A DNA stretch of 64,000 nt from Limonium bicolor (lineage: Eukaryota; Streptophyta; Magnoliopsida; Caryophyllales; Plumbaginaceae): positions 186,452,925-186,516,924 of the forward strand of contig CM041782.1 of assembly GCA_023374045.1 (NCBI GenBank), in the 5' to 3' direction. Position numbers and translations under genes: made by a program. Of the stretch, positions 54,901 to 64,000 are shown piece by piece (the first letter of the stretch is position 1; the number at the start of each line of letters is the position of its first letter). The notes under the pieces are model-generated. The model did not search any database. It saw only the letters and a program-made list of their open reading frames with translations, and was not told where the DNA came from.

Positions 54901-56582
54901 GGGATTTGTTCGAGGAACTAGGAGGACAAATAGTGGACCGTGGTGAAAGGTTGGTTTTTTGCAACCTGTGTCCTACCGGATTACACCGGTATGCCAATAT
55001 GTTTTTCTGAGTGTTTGCCACCTTGTAAGATTAAACATGTAATGAGTTTATAGGATTCATTTATGTGGCGAATTTGGCCTCCGATACCATTTAACCTCAA
55101 ATATGTGTTAAACCTTAGCTAACCAAATCTAGGAAACATGAGTGATCGGTATTCGGAGTTGACGGCCCAAAACCTTGGGAACGTGCTAACCACGGCTATG
55201 TGTGAGTTAGTTGGACATTGTTGTTGTATGCAAGTGTGTGAACCTCCCTTGTGTGCTTAACTCGGTTATGATACCCTATGGTGTGTGGATGTGGTAGGCT
55301 CCATAATGGATCCCTAACTACTTCTTTATAAGTGTATATGTACTAATGGGGGGTGAGGAGTCCGGTTGTTCCGGCCACGCGTGTGATGGACGGGAGTCGA
55401 TGTCATATCCGGTTCGGCTCTCTTGGTGTATGTATAGGTTGTATTCCAATTTGGTTTCTACCTTCCCTTAGCTTATCCAAAGCTAGTTACTGACTCACGT
55501 CGGGCCACAGGGGCATACGAATGTTATTTCGGTGTGCTTGGGATTACTATATCCGACACACCTTGGGTTTAAGTTAACCGTTCGATATAACTGGACGGTA
55601 ACGAGGTTGGTAACGAGCTTAGCATGAGATTGGCAATAATCTCTAGGCTCACTATGTATACTAACTATGGTGGAAGGTTCCTTGTGTGAACCGATCTTAT
55701 GGTGTTTTGTGTTGTTATTGTGCTATGCAATTTCCCTTGCTATGCTATGATATGTATACGTTAGGTGTTTAAAATGAATGCGATGCTATCATGTGTACGT
55801 CGAAACGAGATAGGTGTTGTTATGTTTGGTTATGTGAGGAACATTATATGTTATAAAATATGGAGTGTGTGGATCATGGAAATGAATCCCAGTGTGTGAT
55901 AAGAGGCGTTTAAGGATAACCCGATTTTAGGGTAAGTGTCGTCTATTAAGGAAGTAGCTCCGTTAGAGAGGAACACTCTAAGGATAATGAATACCATGAG
56001 TGACTCATCAAGTAAGGATGTATTATCCGTTGTTGAGCCCATTGAGGCGAAATGTTTTGTGTTGTGTGTTTACAGTTGCATGCATGATTTAAATATAATC
56101 AACTGCATGCTAAGACGACAATTAGTTGTGCGTGGCCCGGTAGCATGTGGGCTGCGGGATTACCATACCAGCAAAGGTGCTGAGCCCCTTGGGGGCCACC
56201 CTTTCTCTCCTTTTCTATTTCAGGTACAAGGAGCTGGAAGCCGTTCGAGAGTAGGACGGGGTAGATGTTTATACATGGGTAGCCATTTAAATGGCGTAAG
56301 CATTGTAAGAGTAGTAAGACCGAAATTGTTATCGGCATTAGTTTGTAAATACTCGGTACAGTGGGAATGTATGTACATAATGAATGTTGGAAATGGAATA
56401 AGGATTGTATTGTGTAGTTGCTCGGGAATCTAGTCCATCAGACCGATACAATGTACATGTATTAGCCTTGTTAGCCACGTGGGTGGTTAACGGCGTGTAA
56501 CACCATTGAATTAAGTATTTGATGAGGTGTGTATTCCGCTGCAGATTGTTGTTATGTGTTTATTGTTGGATGGGGTGTTACA
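51991..56582 (+). repeat. LARD-2 3' LTR
   Basis: This is the second copy of 42459-46990. The first about 3.2 kb differ by many single-base indels. From about 55235 to the end it is nearly identical. Its second palindrome (54607-54616 with 54620-54629) is perfect here. The predicted intron is 53098-56223. Confidence 0.92.
54507..54630 (+). repeat. Two GGACCGCCCC palindromes, LARD-2 3' LTR
   Basis: This is the counterpart of 44937-45040. Unit 2 has 10-bp perfect arms and a 3-nt loop. Confidence 0.8.
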
Positions 56583-56587
56583 CATGA
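56583..56587. other. Right target-site duplication of LARD-2 (CATGA)
   Basis: CATGA directly follows the LTR end GGGGTGTTACA and matches 42454-42458. Confidence 0.92.
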
Positions 56588-57410
56588 TTAATCACCTTAA
56601 AACATGCTCTAAAACCCTTCAATTCATGGGTTAAACCCTTACTCAAATTCTTACTCAAAATCACTTAAATATCATAATTGGTTCTCTTATTCTTCTAACT
56701 TTGGAACAGATTTTGGTATTGTCTCTTACCATTCAATACTCCACACAATAATGTCATTCCTAGCACTCCAATGACATTATTTCCACTACTAACACACTCT
56801 TCTTCTTAGTTTGGTTTTCAAACCATTAACCACTCACTAAACACCTCTTGAACACACCTAGTTTCTTCCATTAAATGAAACACTCAAGTTCATAATCTCC
56901 AAGGAAATTTTGACAGCACTTGCCCACTTCTTTAGCATATTCACCACAATGAATCAACTCATATACACTCCTTCATCCCTGTTTAATGAAGCACCAATAA
57001 CGACAACACATTCCAATTTGCTCACATTTGTAACAGTTTACTCTCAAGACTTCTTCCCACACTTAAACAACATTAAAACAGCTTCATTCATCATCCAATT
57101 GTAGCATCTCAACTACACTAATGCAAGATCATCCACACCACTTACAAAAATCTATTTTGCAAGAAGATAAACCAACTCAAGGTGAGTTCATTACCTTGTA
57201 AATTTTTGGTTTTCTCTTCCCTTCTTTCTCTTCTCTTGTTCACTCTTTCTCTTCTCGTTATCACACCACACAAGGGAGTCTAGATTGCTAGCTACAATCA
57301 TATTCCCACACCACACAATACAAATCAATTTAATTTAAACTTCCCTCACAAAAACTAGTATTTAAGAGCTAGTTTTAAAGGCTTAACTTTGACATTACCT
57401 TAGAGTGTCG
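56588..57410 (-). repeat. LARD-3 3' LTR, proximal remnant (5' end missing)
   Basis: It continues the LARD-3 LTR beyond the LARD-2 insertion. On the minus strand it has a donor-like CAAG|GTAATG near 57205 and purine-rich leader sequence. The expected LTR start (GGGGTATTTCA on the plus strand) and its PPT are not found before internal sequence begins near 57480, so the right limit given is approximate. No gene is seen. Confidence 0.55.
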
Positions 57411-57845
57411 AAAAGGAGAGCTTGGCAATCAAATAATGGAATTTACAACACCGCACAAAGGCATGGAGAAATTGGCTAAAATGGAGAAAAATCCAACGTG
57501 GGTCGTCTCAGGGTACTCTCCCCGTCCCGCTACCTTTGGAAAAATCACACACTGTCACCGCCCCAACCGGTCACTTAGGACCGCCGCACGTACGGTGCAA
57601 TGGTTTCAAAACTAGTACACGCCCACCGTTCTACCGGGCATCAAGACTTAAGGCCGTAGCCATCGGCGGGTGATAGCGGTTTCAAAACCAGTTTTCGTTT
57701 CCATCTTCATACTTGAAGAAAATCCTTTTCAAATTCTGTTTGGAAATTCTTTTTAAAACATCACACAACTCCTAATCAATTTATGGTAGTTGTATCTTTT
57801 CTTAGCGTGATTACTTGTGACCACTTATAGGGAGCTTCAAGAATC

Positions 57846-57892
57846 ATCCAACCCTGATGTGATCAGCATCAGTGTTGAACTATCCTTCCACT
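57846..57892 (-). other. Conserved block X, LARD-3
   Basis: The reverse complement matches 51160-51205 with few differences. It lies 3' of PPT1 on the element strand, as in LARD-2. Confidence 0.7.
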
Positions 57893-58518
57893 CCAATTTG
57901 TGTTCGGTTTCCCTTGATCGCTAGCAGACCAAGTTCCACTCCTACGTCAGTTTCAAACAAACAGATAGTCAAACATTTTCTTTTTCTATCTTTTACTCTT
58001 TCTAGTCATGTTCATAAAACATTACATTTTAATTTATCTCAAATTCCTAGAACTTAGGTCATCCGTCATTATCATTGCTTCACTTGTTTTACCAAGGCAT
58101 CCCATACTTATGGCCTCATTAGTCAAATTGTTACTCAATTTAAAACACACAACATACAACTCCCAAGGATGGAACTCACTCCATCAATCATTCTCAAATA
58201 AACTTACCTAGGGAAACTCACTTCCTACTAGGTTACACACCGGTTTCATACCGATTCATACTCATTATGTCTCATGTCTAATCCTACTAGACATGTGCTA
58301 TTGGGATTCTCATTCCCCAGGAGTTTCTCTACTCCTCTTTTCATAATATTACATACTCGTTACTCGCATCTCTCATGCACAATAATCATAATTACACAAT
58401 GAATGGGTACATATGTTTATGTAACATAAGTTCCAATCATCAAAACAATTTCTTTTGTGCAATGCACATAGTAGTTTACGCACCTATACGTAAAACATAG
58501 TCTAAGCGGTTTCTCGCC

Positions 58519-58553
58519 CTACCCCCCTTAAAAGGGCTTACGCCCGCGTAATC
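58519..58553 (-). other. PPT1 hairpin-PPT module, LARD-3
   Basis: The minus strand carries GATTACG (58553-58547), the loop CGGG, CGTAAGC (58542-58536) with one mismatched pair, then TTTTAAGGGGGGTAG (58533-58519). Confidence 0.65.
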
Positions 58554-60726
58554 GACCATATGTTATCACTTAACATTGGTTCACTAATTCGGTATCATGA
58601 AGTGTTTAACTTCAATATGATTAATTGACTCATAACCGGATTCGGTTCTAGCCTCTAAGGATTCAAGGCGTTTATGATTAGTTAATACTCACATTTGCCA
58701 GGTATACTTAACCTTTAAATTATGGCCCAGTAGCTTCTGCTGCGTGACCTGATATCTAGAGCTTGATTCGCCCTTTAGTATTCTGAAAGTATTACTTACT
58801 CCCTTTAATCCCTTTTTGTCTTGGGAATAAGGGTTTCTCAATCGTCGTGTGGTATCTCTTACCATATGGGAATTCGATGAGTTGTAGATTTTCTCTCCAC
58901 TTCTCTGGAAATCTATTTCGTATATCGCTGTATACCTTCATGATTATTCACTTACTTTTTCCGACTTATTGTCGGTTGAGGTCAAGCTACTACTTAGTAT
59001 GTGGTGCTTCCTCGTTTAATAATGGCTTTTGAATTATGTTTGTTTACTTGTGTCTGTACAAGAATTCTTCAGTGATATTACTCTGCATTTACTATGCATC
59101 GGTCCTGGGACCTGTGGGTTATGGCCCACGTTCTGTGCATCTTTGGACAACGGCCGCACGGTTATTTCTCTAGATTTTCGCTGAACAGGCTTCGTTGACA
59201 TTTCTCAATTCCTAGCTCTCCCACTCGATCATTACCGCACAAGTGCAATACCAAAACACTCAGTCATACAGAGTGCAGAAGCGTAAACCCTTGGCAGTAA
59301 ATCTCTTGTGTGATGGAAATGAACATGTCTCCTTTATCATTTTTTTTATATCATTGTCTGGCTGTACTCTTACAATGGTCGCTCACTGCGTACCATGTTC
59401 TTACTTGTTAAATAACACTTGATTACATGGCATTCGCTACTACTTTAGCTTCCGCTTATGTACTCCCGCCATTTATACTATGGCTTGCCATTCACTTGAC
59501 TCAGTAAAATACACTACTCTTTTAAATCTCCCTGCGCCTCTTGCGCATTTTTTACTCTGCAATTCATATTGCACACATACAGTGTTTACTACTCATCCGA
59601 TTACTCTCTCGGTTTCTTTCCACTGCTATCAAAGCCTTTCTACATACTATCTCGGTTCGAATTACTCCTTAGCAATAAACACATGCTCAAGTATCACTAC
59701 ACCGCTCTAGCGGTTTCACATTACATACCCAGGTGGTAGCCTTTCTCTGGAGGATTCACGCAATTGCCGCTCCATAGGCCCCACAATAACAAGGGGTATC
59801 CCCATTGTAAGGTAGTGGTTTCATTACCACGATTCCTTTTATGCCTTTATGCATAGGTTTTGTACATTTAAATCTACGAACGGTAGTTGGTTATTCCGGC
59901 TTACAAGAAACTTTGCCTCGAGCCACGCTCTATACGGGCTCCTTAAACAGATTTCTGCTTCTCCGTACACCATTAAATGGTTTGGAGGTATTGCTGGGCT
60001 CTTTGACATGTTCGTCTCATCACGCTTCCGTATCTGGAAGGCCCTTCAAGTATCTTGGTACTATTTCATGCCCTCTGGCAATTTAGGGTATCCCATGTTA
60101 CGTGGGATCCCTTCAAGGTTTTACCCGAGTGTTCGTTTTAACACTTATGTTCTCAACACGATATCTCGTTCAACTACTATTGACTCCGGCACCCTTCATG
60201 GATTGCTCCTGGGTGTTCTGAGTTGCGCCATTACATCTGGCTTGAACTCGTGGGTACGCTCAGTTCCTTAATCCGCTTTGCGGTTGTAAATATATTGAAT
60301 TATCCCATCTAGGGTTGTAACGTCTCCCGTTATTGGGTAGATCATTGGTACTTTCCCTTTACCTTCTTGGCCAGGTCGTTATTCTCTTCAGTGAAGTATA
60401 CTGTGGGATCTCTATCCCGTTTGTCGAACATTAATATGTTCATCTTAGGCATTCGCCGTATTGCTTACGCTGGTATTCATCCCAGTTACCATATATATTT
60501 CCTGAGACATATCCAATGTCTATACTTAATACTCGGTGCTTCTCGTACTTTCGACTCTTAATCATCCTCTTGGACTGGGTTCTTGCCCCCTTTTGCTTTA
60601 TAAGCTTACTTGATTGTTCGATCATTCGAGGTGTCCTGCTGTTTGGTTTTAACTTGTCTTATGGTCCGTAGTATGGAGTCGACTACTTCCCGTGTTCCGT
60701 ACTCTACTTGTATACATACATGGAGT

Positions 60727-60880
60727 ATCTTATTGATACGTTACCACCTACCCGACTAACTCATAATTGGTCTGTCAGGCCCGCAAGCTCCTTCGGAGTG
60801 CGGTCGTTCCATGTCTCGTTTGTGTACACTTGTAGTGTCGGTCGTACGCCTAAGTGAAGTATTATGTTGCCAACTCCTCT
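60727..60880 (-). other. Conserved block Y, LARD-3
   Basis: The reverse complement carries the same ordered words as 48241-48390. It lies between the PBS and PPT1 as in the other two elements. Confidence 0.65.
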
Positions 60881-61205
60881 TGTATCTTTCTATGATAACT
60901 TACCGTGGTTCCTCTGGTTTAGTTTTTTTAAAATTTTGGGGTTTTTGGAAAATTTTAAGTTTTGAAAGAAAATTGGGTTTTGAAGGTAGATTCTTCATGG
61001 CATTTCAATGCCGGCAGCTCCTTACCGAGTCCAGCTTCTCACTGACTGGTATGTTCTTAATACAATGATCAGGCCGTTAGGCCTTTTCAAGGTTTCGTTT
61101 CACAATTCTTAGGGTTGTTTTGCCATATTGGCTTCTCTCGCCTTTTAGGTAATTGCTAAGTACTGGTCGCTTGTCAAAGCGCCTCTTAATAGACGCATTA
61201 ATACT

Positions 61206-61225
61206 GCACTTGTCGTGGCAAGTGC
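61206..61225 (-). other. GCACTTGC-type hairpin, LARD-3
   Basis: Plus-strand GCACTTGT and GCAAGTGC (arms 61206-61213 and 61218-61225) pair with one T-G position; on the minus-strand RNA this position is a C-A mismatch. The hairpin lies about 0.94 kb after the PBS on the element strand. Confidence 0.55.
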
Positions 61226-62151
61226 GCGGTACAGGCGGTTTTTGGGTTAACTCATACCGGTCACAGTATTGTTCACACTGTATTTGGTAGCCTTGTCGGC
61301 TCTCCCTTAATCCTTTAGTTGGATAACTACTCCTTAGAGCTGCTTCTCATACATCTTGACATGACTGTCAGTCATTTAGGTGCTTATCCACTGTCGGAGT
61401 TCCTTAATTATTTAGTTTTATGCTCTACCTCGTTGCTCGTTCCCACGTCTTTACTGTGATTACCGAGGTTTAAGTTATTTAGGCACCACTTCAGTAGTCC
61501 TATTCAGGCCGGTCCCGTAGTTATGCTCATAGCTGTCTAAGCTATATCAGTTAAATGCTACAACTTCTTCGGGTGTGGCAGGGTGGGTGTACCTACACTT
61601 GACTAGATTCTTAGTTGGTTAGTATACCGTTAGTGGTATTACATAACCATGGCGGTCCGTAGACATGTGTCCCGGTTCTCGTTATTTATTATGAGTCCGC
61701 CTTGTCGCACGATTGGTGCTTTCCTCTTCCTGCTGCTTGGCCAGCCAGGTTCTCGCGACTGCTACGCACGTCGCCCCATGCTGCTGCAAATTCTGGTCTC
61801 CTTGGATTAGGATTTCTCGCTCTTCCGCCTTTAAGTGCGGTTATTGTCGTTCCAGTGGGATCCGTCCCCGGGTTTTCCGGTTCTCGGGACCTACTGCTTG
61901 ACAGGTTCTCGTTCATATTGAAATATTAAATAAGTGCCAGATCGAGTTTCCCCGTCTCTCTGGCGTTCCTTCCCAAGCTTTTAATACGGGGGTTGTGGAG
62001 GGCGGGTTTGGTATTGTAGGTGTCCAGATCTTTTTAGAAGTTCCTAACTAGCGCATCTCTCACGCTACCTCTCAACCCTTAGCCCTAAGTCTCTAATTCC
62101 AAACTCGGTATTTCCTAAGCTCGGTATTTCCAGTCACCAGAGCGATACTTT

Positions 62152-62163
62152 GCTCTGATACCA
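62152..62163 (-). other. Primer-binding site, LARD-3
   Basis: GCTCTGATACCA on the plus strand is the reverse complement of TGGTATCAGAGC, 4 nt from the LTR end. A hairpin similar to that of LARD-2, with one mismatch and one wobble pair, can form over it (about 62134-62160). Confidence 0.88.
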
Positions 62164-62167
62164 TTTT

Positions 62168-64000
62168 TGTAACACCCCAACCGTTAATCTCGTCATTACC
62201 TCCTCAACTGTCACTAAATGCTCTTACTCACGCAGCGGAACCCAAATTACAACGAGGGTGAAACAACGCTGTTAGCTACCCATATGACTAACCAGGCCTA
62301 TCTTACATACCGTAACGGTCTGATGAACTGGAACAACTGAGTTCACAATACAAATACAATACTCAAATCACTTCTTTACTATACCGAGTCTAAAATATAT
62401 GGATGCCGACAACATATTCGGTCTTACACCTCTTTAAATACATAAGTAATTAAATCTAACTACCCATGCAACCCACCGACCCCGTCCTACTCTCGAACGG
62501 TAACATCTTCGGTGTACCTGAAAAATAAAAACGTTGCCCCTAGGGGCTCAGCTTAACGCTGCATATGAAATTCGCATACCCCGAGCGCTAACCGGGGTAC
62601 GCCGACCACTTTTGTCGAGAGCATGGAGTTCATTTTAATTCAACCAACATGCATATAGTAATACATTACATATGTACACTTCACAAGGATTCGACAATCA
62701 ACCATGGGATATAATCCCTAACTAACATAACAAAGTTGTTAGTTGTATCAATTTACTCTTAGGCCATGAGGGTTATACCTCTCTATGCCTTGGTTTCTCA
62801 TTTAATAACTCACCCGCTCTCTCGGGTTACTTATTCTTATACCCACCCATTCTCTTGGGCTACTCATTCTTATACTCACCCATTCTCTCGGGTTACTTAT
62901 GCTCATTATCTCACCCACACTCTTGGGTTATTCATACTCGTTATCTCACCCACACTCTTGGGTTATCTATACTCAAGCTCTTGTAGATTCTCGAGACACT
63001 ACAGGTCTCCTACATCACGCTTGTTACTCTAAATACATACAAGGCCAAAACTCATGGCTCACGAGCATAGTCTTACTTCCCCGGTTTCGACCCTACTCTG
63101 GGTCTAGCATGGTGGGAAGGTTCAGCTAGCTCACGGAACTCTCTCTTAGTTCCTATCTCTTTTTACTTAGGTCCGACTACTCTCGGACTACTTACATTCC
63201 CATACACTCCTCTCTCGGAGTTATAATAATATTATGTATATTAGTCTAGAAGCATCATTCCCGATTTTTCTAATGACTTTGGGAACATTACGTAAGTTCG
63301 ATAAATCTTAGGTTTTAAGAGTTACCCATACATTTCACTTACTCATACTTTCGGTTATTTTCTTATATCGGGTAAAATCCTCATATAGGAGGTCGACCAA
63401 GTCTCAAGGGAGCTACTAATCTCTTAGGTCTCTTTTACCTTCTTTACTAGTTCACATCTTCGAACTATCTTTAATCCTCTTGAAGTAGGTTCACTTATCT
63501 TTCCACTCTCATTTGTTTCGTGGATTTTGTCATTATGGTTTACTAACCGTTATCGGGTAATTACTCAACCCGTACATCTCCTCACATTCTAGGGATTTCT
63601 TATGTTTGCGTTATCGTTATACATTAACGGATAATTTGTGTGCTTGCACGTTTTCGTTATCATAAGCATCGACCCAATCTATGGTCTCTAGCCAAACGTT
63701 ACTCACTATGAATCGGTCTTTACTCTATGTTAGACCACACCGGCAAACAAGTACGTTAGCTCATTCAACATACAACAAGACATACATAATCAAACAATGG
63801 ATTATTTTCATGCTTTAATCTTGATTAAGCCGGCACACAAACACACAAATCAACGTAACTCGGTTAGCACGCGGAGTATGAGAAAATCATACCATTCACC
63901 GGGGTTTTTACTTTTACCGTGTCATCTCACCATGCTCGGGTCACGCACGATTCTCTGGTAATGTTTCAAACATTATTATTAATACTAGGCTCATACGGTA
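62168..64000 (-). repeat. LARD-3 5' LTR (truncated by window end)
   Basis: It starts TGTAACACCCC on the plus strand and aligns with 40125 to about 41975. It includes the minisatellite and the splice-acceptor candidate at 62518. It should continue past the window. No gene is seen. Confidence 0.9.
62810..62970 (-). repeat. About 31-bp minisatellite in the LARD-3 5' LTR
   Basis: This is the counterpart of 40768-40925 with the same unit number and order. Confidence 0.75.

Larger units (their letters stand above)
42459..56582 (+). mobile_element. LARD-2, complete 14.1-kb non-autonomous LTR element
   Basis: The 5' LTR is 42459-46990 (4532 bp), the internal region 46991-51990 (5000 bp) and the 3' LTR 51991-56582 (4592 bp). 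PBS, PPT and a CATGA TSD are all present. No gag or pol is encoded. Large LTRs flanking a conserved non-coding interior fit the LARD class. The high LTR identity over the last 1.3 kb suggests a recent insertion into LARD-3. Confidence 0.92.
57411..62167 (-). mobile_element. LARD-3 non-coding internal region
   Basis: 57696-57930 is the reverse complement of the LARD-2 segment 51120-51350, including block X at 57846-57892. PPT1 is at 58519-58553, block Y at 60727-60880, the hairpin at 61206-61225 and the PBS at 62152-62163. No ORF over 140 codons occurs, and those present match nothing I recognise. Confidence 0.78.
40125..64000 (-). mobile_element. LARD-3, minus-strand long-LTR element (right end outside window)
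   Basis: Its 3' LTR begins on the plus strand at 40125 (TGTAACACCCC). Its PBS and 5' LTR junction are at 62152-62168. The 5' LTR runs past the window end. It is interrupted by LARD-2 and one TSD copy (42459-56587). The internal region has no long ORF. Blocks shared with LARD-1 and LARD-2 lie in the same order on the minus strand. Confidence 0.85.

Noticed and set aside
59849..60271. 140-codon plus-strand ORF in the LARD-3 interior
   Set aside because: It is antisense to the element, matches no known domain, and the region is conserved as non-coding blocks in the other LARDs.

Overview
The window looks like heterochromatic plant (angiosperm) nuclear DNA. It is almost entirely nested LTR retrotransposons, with no intact host gene. 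The evidence is Ty3/Gypsy polyproteins of the plant chromovirus (Tekay/Del-like) type ending in a chromodomain, a primer-binding site matching initiator-Met tRNA (TGGTATCAGAGC) beside three LTRs and in reverse complement beside a fourth, 5-bp target-site duplications, very long LTRs, and a LINE 3' fragment. I cannot name the species.

Layout, from the oldest layer outward. (1) A base element, here called E2, is a potentially autonomous Gypsy element. Only its pol 3' part (34509-37284), two polypurine tracts and part of its 3' LTR (37595-40124) are visible. (2) A non-coding element, LARD-1, sits inside E2 pol: 5' LTR ending at 23238, internal region 23239-28272, 3' LTR 28273-34508. (3) The LARD-1 5' LTR was later hit by two solo LTRs, 15172-16537 (TSD TAAAT) and 17195-21119 (minus, TSD TAACA). 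Both empty sites survive in the 3' LTR. It also holds the 3' part of another LTR (12508-14852), which carries a Tekay-like array: internal (1-3648), LTR (3649-5867), internal (5868-10448), LTR (10449-12507). (4) The E2 3' LTR is interrupted by LARD-3 on the minus strand (40125 to beyond 64000). (5) The LARD-3 3' LTR is interrupted by a complete 14.1-kb element, LARD-2 (42459-56582, TSD CATGA).

Coding capacity is confined to decayed gag-pol remnants in the two Tekay-like copies, the E2 pol and one LINE tail. The three LARD elements have about 5-kb internal regions with no credible ORF. They keep PBS, PPT, LTR ends, a hairpin about 0.8-0.9 kb after the PBS, and other conserved non-coding blocks. 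E2 shares their PPT modules and LTR start, so it or a relative could supply proteins in trans.

The most interesting signals are structural. PPT modules are duplicated, each preceded by a hairpin whose sequence differs between elements while pairing is kept. In LARD-2 the PBS is buried in a perfect 10-bp hairpin. Most of the long LTR could be an intron (AAG|GTAAGG to TTTCAG|GTAC). Several LTR families carry arrays of family-specific palindromes built on GTCCGAAC or GGTCCGGGAC. Part of the single-base indel load in the Tekay-like copy and in LARD-2 may be sequence error.
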